Numbered from the stretch's first letter, positions 1 through 11,616 are shown. The stretch is 64,000 nt of DNA from Haliscomenobacter sp. (GCA_016713275.1 JADJPL010000001.1:124001-188000), one strand, 5' to 3'. Numbers and translations: made by a program. Notes: generated by a model from the letters alone, not told the origin.

Positions 1-711
1 AGCAAAAAACAAGGTCCCGCTCTCGTGCATAAAAGGAAAGGCTTCCTCTTTGCCGGTATTGATCTCCGGGCCGAGGTTGATGGGATCCGACCAGGTCGTG
101 CCGATGCGCTCCACCAGGTAGATGTCCATTCCTCCGTATCCGCCGGGCATATTGGAAGCGAAGAAAAGCCGGGTCCCATCCGGACTGAGCGCCGGGTGCA
201 TGCAGGAAAACGAATCCCGGTTGAAAGGCAGTTCCCGGACGTTTTCCCAGTCGTAAATTCCCCGGGTCGCTTCATAAACTTTGAGCACCACCTTCCCGCT
301 TTTATCTGCTTTACTAACGCCCTGGGTCTGATTGCTTCGGGTAAAAAAGAGGGTGTTTTCGTCGCGATCAAAGCTCACCGGGCCTTCATGCAGGTCGGAG
401 TTGATCTCTATGGAAAAAGGCTGAGGCCTTTGGGGAACTCCGTTGCGGTCGAAGGGCGCGTAAAACAGTTCAAAAAACGGCTCGCCGGTGCCGGGGTCTA
501 CCAGCCCGCCCTTGAACCGGGAACTGACAAAGACCAGCCCATCGGCATAGAAGGTTGGGGAGAAATCAAAGGTGTTGGAATTCACTCCGGCGAGGTTTTC
601 AACCACGGCCTGATTGCCGGTCAGGTTGAGCCGGCGCCCTTTATTCTGCCCGGCAGCGGCTACCAGCGCCAGAAGAAACAAACCGGTAAAAACCACTTTT
701 GCCTGCCTCAT
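1..711 (-). CDS. PD40 (WD40-like) repeat protein, PorE-like, 3' part outside the window
   Basis: The gene starts at an ATG at 711 and reads without a stop to the left edge (237 codons seen). It opens with a signal peptide (MRQAKVVFTGLFLLALVAAA, cleaved near AGQ). It then shows beta-propeller PD40 repeats, for example DENTLFFTRSN and LSPDGTRLFFASN followed by GGYGGMDIYLVE. This is the usual N-terminal half of Bacteroidota envelope proteins that carry a C-terminal OmpA peptidoglycan-binding domain (PorE type); that half would lie outside the window, so the OmpA part is inferred. It sits 33 bp downstream of the PorP/SprF gene and in the same direction, as is common in type IX secretion loci. It probably anchors the outer-membrane PorP-like protein and its cargo to the cell wall. 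The family call is firm and the role is inferred from context. Confidence 0.8.
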   Translation of the reverse strand, partial: MRQAKVVFTGLFLLALVAAAGQNKGRRLNLTGNQAVVENLAGVNSNTFDFSPTFYADGLVFVSSRFKGGLVDPGTGEPFFELFYAPFDRNGVPQRPQPFSIEINSDLHEGPVSFDRDENTLFFTRSNQTQGVSKADKSGKVVLKVYEATRGIYDWENVRELPFNRDSFSCMHPALSPDGTRLFFASNMPGGYGGMDIYLVERIGTTWSDPINLGPEINTGKEEAFPFMHESGTLFFA

Positions 712-744
712 TTCCGTATTGTTTTCAATTAGGACAAAGCGCTT

Positions 745-1650
745 CTAAAAAAAGAACCGCGGGCTGTCATAGATTCCTCCCTCCGATTTGCCCGCCAGCA
801 TAAAGCGCAATACGCCTTCGATGCTGCCGCTGTTGTACCTCCTCAGATCGGAAAGCGTCGTATCGTACGACATCCCAAACAACAGCTTATCGCTCAATTG
901 AATGCCCATCAAAAAGGCCAGGGATTCTCCCAGTCCTTTTTCTTTCGACCCGCCCAGCCGATCCGCGTCAAACGGAGCGCCTTTGACATACTTGAACAAC
1001 GCCTGGGGCTGGAGCGCGAGGTTGTCTCCCAGCCGGGCAATAAACCCGGTCATCAGATAGGCGTGGGTCACTTCCCGGGCGATAGTTCCCTGGTCGTCGT
1101 TCAGGTCGATATTCACATTCAACAGGCGGGGGACAGACAGGCCAAAGTAAAAGTTTTCTGCGTTGTAATACAACCCTGCCCCGAAGTTGGGCACAAATTT
1201 GCTTTGCAGGTTATTGGGAATGGCGCCATCCTGGTCGATGGGCTGGGTGCCCTGGAGTTTGCCGAAATCGGTCCGAATCAATCGGGCGGAGCCTTGTAAC
1301 CCCAGGTGCAAGAACCCGCGGGGCGCCCGAATGCGGTAGGAATAAGCGGTTTCCAGGGTGTAATTAGAGGTTACCCCAATGGTTTGGCGAAGCATATTGG
1401 CTCCGATGCCCAGGTTATTATTCCAAACAGGAATGGAAAAAGAGATCAGTTGGGTCTCCGGCGCCCCATCCAGCCCGATCCACTGGGTCCGGACCAGCGT
1501 GGAAATGGAAATGCCTCCTGAACTTCCGGCATAGGCCGGGTTGAGTCCCAGTTTGTACTGCATAAATTGCGTGTACTGCTCCTCTTGCTGGGCGAAAAGC
1601 GAGGAGACCATCCCCCCCGCAATTGCTATTGAAACAAGCCAACGTCTCAT
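745..1650 (-). CDS. PorP/SprF family type IX secretion outer-membrane protein
   Basis: A 301-residue protein with a signal peptide (MRRWLVSIAIAGGMVSSLFA, then QQEEQYTQFMQY). The N-terminal mature sequence QYTQFMQYKLGLNPAYAGS is the hallmark of the PorP/SprF family, and the rest is a predicted 14-strand-type barrel ending in an aromatic residue (RFFF). The length is typical (about 300-330). Family members dock large cargo bearing type B C-terminal domains at the outer membrane, as SprF does for the gliding adhesin SprB. The gene begins 18 bp after the adhesin gene with a type B sorting domain and is followed by the PD40 gene. The three therefore probably form one transcription unit in which this protein is the dedicated partner of that adhesin. 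Confidence 0.92.
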   Translation of the reverse strand: MRRWLVSIAIAGGMVSSLFAQQEEQYTQFMQYKLGLNPAYAGSSGGISISTLVRTQWIGLDGAPETQLISFSIPVWNNNLGIGANMLRQTIGVTSNYTLETAYSYRIRAPRGFLHLGLQGSARLIRTDFGKLQGTQPIDQDGAIPNNLQSKFVPNFGAGLYYNAENFYFGLSVPRLLNVNIDLNDDQGTIAREVTHAYLMTGFIARLGDNLALQPQALFKYVKGAPFDADRLGGSKEKGLGESLAFLMGIQLSDKLLFGMSYDTTLSDLRRYNSGSIEGVLRFMLAGKSEGGIYDSPRFFF

Positions 1651-1668
1651 GAATCAGGGTTTTAATCG

Positions 1669-4600
1669 TTACCGCTGAATAACTATAAATCCGCGCAAGG
1701 GAGTGCTGCCGTCCCCAAAATCTACTACGTAAAAATAGGTCCCTACCGGCAGTTCTTCCCCATTGAAGGTTCCGCTCCAGTTGTTCTGGTAAGGCCTTTT
1801 GGAGCGAAAAACTTCGTCGCCCCACCGATTAAAGATCAGTACCTGGCTGTTGGGATACGCGTTGTCTTCCAACAGACAGGGGACAATAAACTCGTCGTTG
1901 GTACCGTCGTTGTTAGGCGTAATGACGGAAGGTGCTGAGCAGTTCGCCTCTCCGCCAACTCCAAGCAATACTTCTGCTGTAGTGCAGGCACACCCATCGC
2001 TGCAAAGCTCATACACCAGCCGGTCTGTGCCTACAAATTTGAATCCCGGGCGGTAAACGATCCCGGTATCGCCCTGCATCTCCAGGGTTCCTTTGGTGGG
2101 GCTTTCCAGAATGCGGATTTTTACCTTGCCGGTGAAGACGTCGTTCTTCAAAACCGGAAGTTGGGTAGGTTCTCCAAATGCGACGGGGATATTATCGTCC
2201 AACGCTTCCGGGCTCCGGGTGAACCGGATAGTTACGGTATCCCTGGAAAGGGCATCGCAAATCCCCTCGTCGATCTCCCAAACAAACCGGTTCTCTCCAG
2301 GCTGAAGGTTGGAGGCTAACGGCTGAAGGCTTAGCGGATCGTCGATGAGCGTGTTGGCATCCAGGGCGCGCCATTTCCCGCGGCTGCCCTCGGTGGGCTC
2401 GTCGGCATTCAGCCGGGCTTCGGGAAATAAGGTGCACACCGACTGGTCCTGGCCAGCATAGGGGTTGGGGTCGGAAATTAATACGAACACTTCGTCCTGA
2501 ATTACCCCACATCCGCCCACAATAGTCCAGGTAAACGAATACAGGTTGCCCGGCTGCATCCCCCCCACCGGGGTGTTGGGATTGCCTGGCTCCAGAACCC
2601 GCACGCCCAACTGGGCCTGGACGGCGCTCTGGGACCAGGTACCGGACCCGTTCGCGCTGGGCCGGGCAGCCAGACTGATTTGTGGAGCGAGACAAGTAAG
2701 GATATCGTCTCCGGCGAACGCGGTGTCTTGCCGGTTGACGACCAACCGGACATCGTCGGCGGAATAATCTGCACAAGCGCCGTTGGAGAGCGTCCAGGTA
2801 AACACGTATTCATTCGGCCCTGCCAGGCCGTTGACGGCGGTGATGGCTTTGTTTGGCGTCGAAATCTGCACCAGAGAAGGATTAGGGCCGGACTTGAGCG
2901 TCCACCGGCCGCTTCCAAGGGTAGGCTCCTCTCCCCGGAGGAAAATGGCCTCGGCGTCGCATGCCGTAAAGTCGTTGCCGGCAAAAGCCAGGTCTTCCGG
3001 GATGGTATTGAGCACTACCGGCAAGGTGGGCGACAGGGAAGAGGTACAGCTTCCCAACCTGGCCTGCACATGGAACCCGTTACTCCCATTTGAAAATCCG
3101 GTAAAATTGGCGAGCAATAGGGTCGGCGACGACGTAGTTGCAATCTGCCCGTTGGGACCAAACCAGGTATAGGAAGCCCCAGGAGTAACTTTATCTTCCT
3201 GGAGGCGGAGACTGAGCGTCGCATTGGGGGCGCTGATGCACACGGGCCCCGCTGGTTCCAGCGCCGGTTGGCGGGGAACGGGTAACACGGTGACCTGGGT
3301 AGTAACCGGCGCCGAAGGGCAGCCGTTCACTTCGGCAATGACCGTGTACAGGCCTGCATGGGCTGCTGAATCGGCAGAAGGGATGAGCGGCAAGGCCAGG
3401 GAAGACGTGAAGTTGGGCCCGCTCCACCGGTATGTTGCCCCGGATAAAACGGTCGCTTTCAGTTCGAGTGCAAGCCCTGCGCAAACCGGACTGTTGTTCG
3501 ACGCGACAATGACCGGCGTGGGGTTAACGGTCAGGTTGGTATTGCCGGAAGACTTGGAGCGGCAGCCATCCACCGTTACAAAAACGGCATAGGCGCCGGC
3601 ATCGTCGACGGAAGCTGCCGGAATGCTCAGGCAAGGCGTGCTGGTGACGATGATCCCTTCGTTTGGGGTAATCCAGTGGTATTGCACCTCGGTACCTTGA
3701 TAGGCATCCGTACAGATCATCGCTTGCGTTCCTTCACAAACCGCCAGAGAAAGGCCTTCGTTGATCCGGGGTACGCCTGGAGTACGCGGCGGGTCTTTCA
3801 CATTGACCACCGTGCTTGCCGGATTCGACGGGCACCCCTGGGTGGTCGTCACGATCAGCTGGTAATTTCCATTATTCAGCTGGGTGGCATTGGGAATCAA
3901 CCCCACGTTGCTGGTAGACAAATACCCATTGGGGCCCGTCCATCGGTAGGCATACGTCCCGTCGTCTTCCGGAAAAACCGAAGCGGACAGCCGGATATCG
4001 GTAGGGCCGTTGAGGCAGTCGGGGCCGTCGTTCGTAACAGCGATAATCCGGACGCCGCGCTTGATCTCCACGTCCGTAAAAGCGCTTCCTGCACAGCCTT
4101 CCTGGGTGATCACCGTCACGGTATAGCGCCCCGTATTCTGCACCCGGGCATTGTCCAGACGGGCATTGACGCCCACTGCGTTGAAACTGTTGGGGCCGGC
4201 CCATCGGTAGGTAGCGTTCGGGATGTCCGGAGACGCATTCAGATTAAGCGTAGCGCCTTCGCAGATCACGGCAGGGGACGTAGCAACGGTGGGCCGGGGC
4301 AAGTCGTTGACTACGAGTGAAGTAGGCAGTGAGACATCAGACCGGCAACCCTGACGGGTAATATACAGCCGCCAGGGCCCTTCGATTTCATTCGAGGCAT
4401 TGGAAACCACAAACCGGTTCTCCGACGTGGAGAACTCCTGAAGACCAGGGCTTATCCAGGTATAAATGGTTGCCGAAGCATTCGTTTGCAAAGCAACTTC
4501 CGTACCGGCGCATACGGGCCCCGTATTTGAAATTTCCGGTCGGGCGGGTTTGGGCAATACCGTAACCGAAACAAAAGCAGGCGCGGAAGGGCAGCCGAAC

Positions 4601-7600
4601 CGGGAAACGATCAGCTTGTAAACGCCGGAATTAACCGGGCTTGCATTCATTATCGCTGAAGGAAACTGGCTAGAGGAAGCATATCCGTTGGGGCCGGTCC
4701 ACACATAGGTTATCCCGGTTCCGGAAACCTCCGTCCCGAGCATGACCGACTCGCCTTCGCAAACGGTAATGGATTCTTCCCTTGGAATCGCCACGGGTTT
4801 TTTGTTCACCCGAACGACCACAGGCGATGACGGTCTGGAAGCGCATCCATTGGCTTCGATCACCAAATAATAGGAATTGGCGCTTTCGCCGTGCGGCCCG
4901 GGAAGCGTGAGCGATGGCACAATGGTAGACCCGATGAGCACGCCGGATGGAGGCACACCCCGATACCAGCGATACGTCACGGACCCGCCGCTTGGGGCTA
5001 AGGAAGACGTGAGGACGATATCGTCTTCCTCGCAGAAATTATTTCGGGTGACCAAATCGGGGGTGAGCGGCAAATCCTCAATCGATACCTCTACCACTCC
5101 GGTTGCTTTGCATCCGGTTAGGCCGGTTATTTCCACGACGTAAGAGCCTGCATTGCGGGAATTCACATTGGGGATGACCGGGTTTTCTTTATTGGAAACA
5201 AAGTTGTTGGGCCCGGTCCATTTGTAGGTGTAAATGATTCCCCCATTCGCTTGCGGCGGGTTGGCCCGAAGAAAGAGCGTATCCGAGCCACAGAGTTCAG
5301 AACTGGCATCGGGTTGCGGTTCCAGGTTTTCGATCCGGACGATCGTAGAACACTGCGCCATATTCCCCGCCTTGTCGGTCACGGTAAGCGTAACGTTCTG
5401 GACCATACCCGCTTGCAGGCAGTTGAAGGTATTCGGGGAAAGGATCATGGTGTCGATCCCGCAATTGTCGCCGCTACCGGCATTGATTTCCTGAGCGCTG
5501 ACCACGGGATTCTCGAGCCCTGCAGGGTTAATAAACAACGTGGTAGGCTGGCAGCGGGCAATGGGCGGTTGCTGGTCCGCTACATTGATTTGGAAACTAC
5601 AGGTATCGGTATTGCCCAAAGCGTCGGCGATGATGTAAAATACTTCGGTCACCCCCTGATTAAACGTATGGCGGGGAATCACTTCCGGAAAGCGGACCGG
5701 AGTAAGGGGAAGCGGCGTGGCGCCGGTGGCATAATAGGACGGGCTGATGGTTGGGAACGTCAGCTCGGCAAAAACATAACTGTTTCCGTCGTTCTGACCG
5801 TTTGACGTTACGGTTCCGGGCTGGCAGGGATTGATGCCTTCATTGGCCTGGCCCGATGGGGTGGCAATGTTAAACGGATTGACGGCGATCAGGATCTGTC
5901 CGTCGCTTGCCCAGGAGTTTACCAAAGAAGGCGGGAGGAGCAGCGTCAGCACGCCTTCCTGGTTGCAGGAAGCCCCGCCTACCGGTGTTGCGCCCAGAAG
6001 AGCGCCGCCTTCTCCAAGAATTTCCAGAAACGCGTTGGGGGTGGAAAAATCCCCCTTGTAGCGGATGATCAGGGTCGCACTGTCGGTGGCGTTGGCGCCT
6101 AGCCCGTCGAAGGCAAACATCTTGCCGTTGGCAAGGTAGCTGTTCAGGTTGGGGTCGTAGTTAAACGTCAGAAGCGCGGAAGACGTATCCGCCGGGAGGC
6201 GCTTCTGGTAAGATCCCAGCACCGTGCAATTATCGGTAGCCCCCAGCGGCAGGGGAAGTTCCAGTTCAATGGTACAGGCTTCTGCGGGAAGCACTACCAG
6301 GGTATCGGAAGGGCAGATCAACTGGGGGGCCTCTCTGTCTTCGACAACGACGAAGGAACAGCTATCGGTATTTCCCCGCAATCGGTAAGCAGGTATTGGA
6401 TTTCATTTCGGCCCAGGGGAAGCTCAACGGAGGGCGCCAGGGAAGGAGAAAAAGCGACCGGCGGTCCCTGGTTAAGCCGGTAGGCCAGGCTAATGCCTGC
6501 CAGGTCTTTGAGATCAAAAGCGAGCTGGGCTTCCACACGGCCTCCGCTGCAGATGGGATTCACGGCGAAGCGGCCGGGCTGTTCTGCGCCCAGGTTGGGG
6601 ATAGCCCATAGTTCAATCACTCCGTCGGCGCCCCATTGGTCCAGTTGGGCAGCCGAAACGGAAAGCGTGGTATCTGAATTGCCGCACTGGGCCGGGGTAA
6701 GGGCGCTGCGGCCCAGGAATTGGCCATCTTCGCCCAAAATCAGGAAATACTCCCCTTCTGCCTCGCCGTCAACCGAAAACAAGCGGATGTCCAAAGTAGC
6801 TGGGCCGGCCGCATTTCTCCAGGCGGCGGAGGGCAAGTTAAACGCAAAACGGAGCGGCGCTACCTTGGTCTCTCCGGGCTCCTTGGAAGGATCGGACGAG
6901 ACCAGGGCTTCGCTCCCTGGTTTGAGCAAATGCCGTAGTGGAAAAGTAGCATTCATCCTCGATCTGGGGATTGGGCAATGGGAAATTAGCGGAGCATATC
7001 CCAGGACTGGTCGCGACGGCGGTGTCTTTCGGGCAATCCACCAGACTGGGCGGCGCCAGATCCACGACCCGGAACACAGCGGTGGTCGTGTCTTTCAGTC
7101 CGCAAGCATCTTCGGCAATAAAATCGACCCGCCGCTCCAGAATCACCTGGTCTTCCTGTAGGCACTGAAGGGCCGGAAACGAGAGCGTGTCTGAAGTTCC
7201 TGCATTTTGGGCTATCCACCGGACGCCTCCGCCGCAGTTATCGCTTGCCAAAGCATCGCCAAAGCGGTTCGCCCATTCCCAGAAAAGCGTTTCCGGGTCC
7301 AGCCCTTCCGTGCACTGAATCGTCAGATCTCGTGCCAGACGGCTAAATACCGGAGGCTGGTCGTCGAGTACCTGAACGACCTGGAGCACGGAGTCGGTAT
7401 TTCCGCAATCGTCGGCCACATACCAGGTTCGGTGAACGGTATACGTGTTTGGGCAAGGAGAGGAGATCAGAACGTCTTCGTACCGCACATTGTCTTCGTC
7501 CAGCTGGGCGCAATTGTCCACCACGTTCGTGGGAACGCCCGCCACGCTGGGATCGTCCCCATCGGTGCAGCTCAGCACGGTATCCCGGGGGGCGGTGAAG

Positions 7601-8472
7601 GTAGGCGCCTTCATGTCGCGGATGCGTATCGTTTGGGGGCGAAAATTGACGTTGTTGCAGGTGTCTTCGGCCACCCAGGTCCGGCGTATGGTATAATCGT
7701 TGCCGCACCCGGGCAGGGTAGGAAACTCCTGGTCGAAATACGACACCTTAGGATCGGTGTCGCAAAGATCGGTCACTTCGGGGGGGCCTGTATTTTCGGG
7801 GGTGGGCGCTATGGAGCAATCGATCGTAATATCGGCAGGGAAGTTGGCAAAAGCAGGGGCGGTTTCATCGCTAACCGTTATGACCTGCCGGTAGGAAGTG
7901 GTATTTCCGCAGACATCATAGGCGTCCCAGGTGCGGATGATTTTGAAGGAAAACGGGCAGTTGCCACTGCCTTCGACCGCTTCCTGATAAATCACCGTGT
8001 CCAGAGCACAGTTGTCGGTAATGGTTACGCTGGTGCTGTCGGGAATGGGATCCTGGCATCCCAGGGCGAAGCTATCCGGAAGCGAAGGCTTGATTTTGGG
8101 CGCAACGGTGTCGCGAACGATGAACACGTAGGTTTCGGTGGTATCCGGGCCGGAAGGGGGCGTAATCTGGAAGTCGAAGACCAGGGTATCGGAGCAATTC
8201 CCGGAGAAGACGTAACTCAGCGGAGGCGTAGGCGAAACGGCAATGACGCTTCCGGGATAGTTGGACAGGATCTGTAGTTGCAGGGTACTGATCCAAAACC
8301 CATAGGAAGAATCCGCTTTTTCACAAGACACCACCGTGGTGTCCTCAATAGCAAGTCCAGCCGCTCCAGACTGTCCGGCGTAAGAAGGGGTGTCGGAAGT
8401 CCAGGCAGATAATGAAATGCCGATGGATGCGAACAACAGCCACCAGCCCATTTGGCTGCATAGTTTTTTCAT
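1669..8472 (-). CDS. Giant secreted adhesin, HYR and Ig-like repeats, type B (CHU_C) sorting domain; two frameshifts
   Basis: One gene of about 2,260 codons read in three frames: 8472 to about 6910, about 6956 to 6375, and 6381 to 1669. It starts with a signal peptide (MKKLCSQMGWWLLFASIGIS). About five HYR-type modules follow (SDETAPAFANFPADITIDCS and relatives). Next come two copies of an unnamed module of about 200 residues (EYFLILGEDGQFLG near 6730; AFLEILGEGGALLG near 6010), then some ten Ig/PKD-like repeats with a YxWxxPxG core, a cadherin-like piece, and a C-terminal gliding-motility domain (ITPNNDGTNDEF, IFNRWGDEVF, PVGTYFYVVDFGDG). This last domain is the type B signal for type IX secretion. 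At the second junction one added base restores RGNTDSCSF after LLTD, the expected HYR ending. The protein should be exported by the PorP and PorE-like neighbours and act on the cell surface or in the matrix. Confidence 0.85.
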
Positions 8473-8707
8473 AGTAGAAATCCTTAAAATTATGCTTCTG
8501 TTAACTTGGAGCGGTTTGTTAATACCCGCCAGGAAGGGAAAAGGGAAATGTCGTGAAACGTCAGGGCTTGAAACGCCCTTTGTACATGCCGTTTAGCCAT
8601 GGAATTTTTTTGTTTTTGGGAAAATAGGACTAAATAATCCGGTTCAAATTATGCATTTTTTTGATTCCAAATACGACGGGATCAAAATTAGCCTGAAAAA
8701 CAGCCTT

Positions 8708-8902
8708 TTATTCTTCTTCGCCTTCGCTTTGAGCGTCCTTTTCCGGGTTCAATTTCCTGTCGTTCAAATGCGCGTTTAAAAACTGGTTGATTTGGTCCAA
8801 ATGGAAACTGGATTGAATTTCTCCCAATTCGTTGATTTTCATTTCCAACCCCTCGAATTCCTTAGGAATCCTGTCTTTTTTACTGTTCTTTTTCGAAGGC
8901 AT
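8708..8902 (-). CDS. Small charged hypothetical protein
   Basis: A 64-residue lysine- and glutamate-rich protein (MPSKKNSKKDRIPKEFEGLE at the start, SEGEEE at the end). It has no signal peptide or membrane segment and its middle is likely helical. It starts 21 bp after the stop of gltX in the same direction, so it could be co-transcribed. I do not recognise a family. It is kept because it follows gltX closely, has an ATG start and ends cleanly before a 235-bp intergenic space; a chance reading frame of this length remains possible. Confidence 0.45.
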   Translation of the reverse strand: MPSKKNSKKDRIPKEFEGLEMKINELGEIQSSFHLDQINQFLNAHLNDRKLNPEKDAQSEGEEE

Positions 8903-8923
8903 AGGCGTTTTTTGTTAACGGAT

Positions 8924-10463
8924 CTATTGGGAAACCAGGGCGTCGAACAGGCCAAATGCCCGCTCAAGCCTGCGCCGGAGTTCCGCCGGCCCAAACAAGG
9001 AAAGCATTTCCGCTACGCCAGGGCCTTTCATGGTCCCAATCAACGCGATCCGAAGGATGGGAAAAACATCACCTGGTTTGAGGTTTTGTTCCTGCATATA
9101 CGTTTCCAGGGCCTGATGGACGTTTTCCGGGTCGAACGATTCCAATGTTTCGAGCCGGGATATCAGCCCCTCAAAGATCGTTTTGTTTCCTGGGTTCCAT
9201 TTTTTGCGATCGTCTTTTCATCAAAGACGACCAGGTCCTCAAAAAAGTAACGCCCCGTATCCCAGAAATCGGATAAAACGACCACCCGTTCTTTCATCAT
9301 TCCACAAAAGGCCTGAAGGAACGATTCCTGGGGATAGTACCCCTGCGCTTCAATCAGAGGCCGCACCAGGCCCGCGAGGGTTTCATCGGATGCGGCCATG
9401 AGGTATTGTTGGTTGAACCACTTGGCTTTGTCGTAATCGAAGCGGGAACCGCTCTTTCCGATTTTTTCGATGGAAAACGCTTCGACCAATTCATCCAGGG
9501 TGAATAGTTCCTGATCAGTCCCGGGGTTCCATCCCAATAAGGCTAAAAAGTTGATGACCGCACTCGGAAGAAATCCCGCTTCCCGGAAACCGGTGAACGA
9601 GTCTTCCGGAGTATCCCCCTTCCAGGACAAGGGGAAGACGGGAATGCCCAATTGGACGCCATCGCGCTTGCTGAGTTTTCCTTGTCCGCTGGGTTTCAGA
9701 ATCAGTGGCAAATGGGCGAACAGGGGCATCTCCCAGCCAAACGCCCGGTATAACAGCACGTGGTGGGCGGTGCTGGGCAGCCACTCTTCGCCCCGGATCA
9801 CGTGGGTGATCTCCATCAGGTGGTCGTCCACGATATTTGCCAGGTGGTAGGTCGGCATTCCGTCCGACTTCAGGATGACCTTATCGTCCAGTTCGTTGCT
9901 TTGGAAATGGACGGCCCCGCGAACCAGATCTTCGACTTCGATGATTTCATCGGAGGGGACTTTTAGCCGGATTGCCCAGGGATCGCCGCGTTCGATGCGC
10001 GCTTGAACTTCTGCCTCTGCCAGCGTAAGGCTGTTGGACATTTTCAGCCGCGTCCGGCTATCGTATTTAAATGCGGGCTCGCCTTTTTCCTGCGCTTCCT
10101 GCCTGCACGCTTCCAGCATTTCCGGCGTGTCAAAAGCGTAGTACGCATATCCGGACCGGAGCAGTTCCTGGGCATAGCGTTGATAAATATCCTTGCGTTC
10201 CGATTGCCGGTAAGGGCCGTAAGCGCCGCCGCCAGAACCCGGGCCTTCATCCGGCAGCAGTCCTGCCCATTCCAGCGATTCCAGAATATACGATTCCGCG
10301 CCGGGGACGTATCGAAGCTGGTCGGTATCTTCAATACGGAGAATAAACGTCCCCCCGTTTTGCGGGCAAAAAGATAGTTGTACAAGGCGGTGCGCATACC
10401 GCCAATATGCAGCGCGCCTGTCGGGCTAGGCGCAAATCGGACGCGTACGGTTTTCATCTCCAT
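8924..10463 (-). CDS. gltX: Glutamate-tRNA ligase (two frameshifts)
   Basis: Class I glutamyl-tRNA synthetase that charges tRNA-Glu in the cytoplasm. The N-terminus reads VRVRFAPSPTGALHIGGMRT (the HIGH motif is HIGG), and KLSKRDG is the KMSKS equivalent. The C-terminal anticodon-binding domain ends in ERAFGLFDALVSQ. Three frames are needed: 10463 to about 10350, about 10350 to 9205, and about 9205 to 8924. The first break is at a run of six C on the plus strand near 10351; one more base restores TGGTFILRIEDTD. The second is at an A run near 9205; one more base restores AKKWNPGNKTIF. The total of about 513 residues matches Bacteroidota GltX. The enzyme is essential, so the breaks are most likely sequence errors. 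Confidence 0.93.
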
Positions 10464-10888
10464 CGCAGTGTTTTATTGCCGGGTTAAAGCGTTTTCGGGG
10501 GCAAAATTCTCCTTTTTTACCCGGAACCACTTCTTTTAAACACAAAAAAACGGCCTAATACTAATTTTTTTTTGAAAAAATAAAAAAAACAAGGGTTTTT
10601 GGCAGCAAAATCGCTGTCCCAGGCGTTTAGGCAATAGATTCTAGCCTGAATAACAAAACACCTGTGCGTTTTTCAGATCGCATATTTTCATAGATATGCG
10701 TTCCGGTTTGTCTCGAGCCTGTTCTTATTTGACCGGCAACAGCCTTACCTGAAGAAAAGCCCGGCGCCCTTGCCCAATTACCGGATAATGCCTTCGTACG
10801 CCTTCTGCGTAGAGCAGAGGTTGTGCCCCTGTACGTCTATGTAGAAGACCATGACTTTTTTATATCCATGAACATTAAAAAAAACAGT
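10464..10888. other. Intergenic region between divergent gltX and the deacetylase
   Basis: About 425 bp without a supportable gene. It is AT-rich at 10555-10610 with long A and T runs. It contains a 7-bp inverted repeat, CGCATAT with an 8-bp loop and ATATGCG, at about 10679-10700. Both gltX (leftward) and the deacetylase (rightward) should be transcribed from here. I see no complete TTG-N19/20-TAnnTTTG promoter on either strand. In-frame codons continue upstream of 10889 to about 10823 but look non-coding. Confidence 0.5.
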
Positions 10889-11542
10889 ATGTATCTCACC
10901 AAGACACCCCAATTCATTCGGAATATGTTTCCGAATTTCACCTGGAAAGTTCCCGTTGCAGAAAAACGGCTTTTTCTTACGTTCGACGACGGGCCTATTC
11001 CGGAAGTGACGCCTTGGGTGCTTAACCAATTGGCGGCATACCGGGCCAAAGCTACCTTCTTCTGCGTCGGGGATAATATCCGGAAGCATCCGGATGTTTT
11101 TCGAAAAGTGAAAGACGGCGGCCACTCCATCGGCAACCACACGTTCAATCACTTGAACGGGTGGATTACGGAGAACATTCCCTTTTTCCACAACGTCCGC
11201 CATGGCGCTTCGCTGACGAATTCCGTGCTGTTCCGCCCTCCATACGGGAGGTTGAAGCCCAAGCAGGCGCAATTCCTGCAACGGCATTACCGGATTATTA
11301 TGTGGGATGTGCTCAGCGGCGACTTTGACGCCCGGATCACTCCGGAGCAATGCCTTCAAAACGTGCTTCAGAACGCCGAGCCAGGGTCCATTATCGTTTT
11401 CCACGATAGCCTGAAAGCGATCGACCGCCTGAAGTATGCGCTGCCACGTGTTCTGGAACATTTTACGGCCTTGGGCTATCAGTTTGAAGCCCTCAACGAA
11501 AAGGAAATGCACCAGACGGAGCGGGTTCGTCAAACCGCGTGA
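10889..11542 (+). CDS. Polysaccharide deacetylase (NodB/CE4) family protein
   Basis: About 217 residues from MYLTKTPQFIRNMFPNFTW. NodB-fold motifs are in order: FLTFDDGP (motif 1, catalytic base and metal Asp), SIGNHTFNH (metal His pair), RPPYGR (motif 3), WDVLSGDF (motif 4) and IIVFHDS (motif 5 His). All catalytic residues are present. There is no signal peptide, so it is probably cytoplasmic or non-classical, as for many Bacteroidota relatives. The substrate is unknown; candidates are N-acetylated sugars of peptidoglycan or lipid carriers. An ATG at 10868 is an alternative start, but 10889 matches the usual N-terminus of the family. It stands alone and is followed by a bidirectional terminator. 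Confidence 0.87.
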   Translation: MYLTKTPQFIRNMFPNFTWKVPVAEKRLFLTFDDGPIPEVTPWVLNQLAAYRAKATFFCVGDNIRKHPDVFRKVKDGGHSIGNHTFNHLNGWITENIPFFHNVRHGASLTNSVLFRPPYGRLKPKQAQFLQRHYRIIMWDVLSGDFDARITPEQCLQNVLQNAEPGSIIVFHDSLKAIDRLKYALPRVLEHFTALGYQFEALNEKEMHQTERVRQTA

Positions 11543-11578
11543 TCCGGTATACTCGGCAACTTTTACGCAATGCTTGAT

Positions 11579-11616
11579 AAAAAAGCCTTCCGGATTCCGG
11601 GGGGCTTTTCTTTTTC
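11579..11616. terminator. Bidirectional Rho-independent terminator
   Basis: A hairpin built on GCCTTCCGG, loop ATT, CCGGGGGGC, with a T-rich tract on the plus side (CTTTTCTTTTT) and an A run before it that becomes T-rich on the minus strand. It lies between the convergent deacetylase and DUF5916 genes and ends one base before the latter's stop codon. Confidence 0.8.

Noticed and set aside
25..732. Long plus-strand open frame over the left end
   Set aside because: It is the complement of the PD40 gene, which has a signal peptide and recognisable repeats; the plus frame has no family resemblance.
8924..10463. gltX as a pseudogene or programmed frameshift
   Set aside because: Breaks fall in plain homopolymers, the gene is essential, and no slippery site plus stimulator is seen; a sequence error is simpler.
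10778..11533. 251-codon minus-strand frame across the deacetylase
   Set aside because: The plus strand carries all five NodB motifs, so the minus frame is a shadow.
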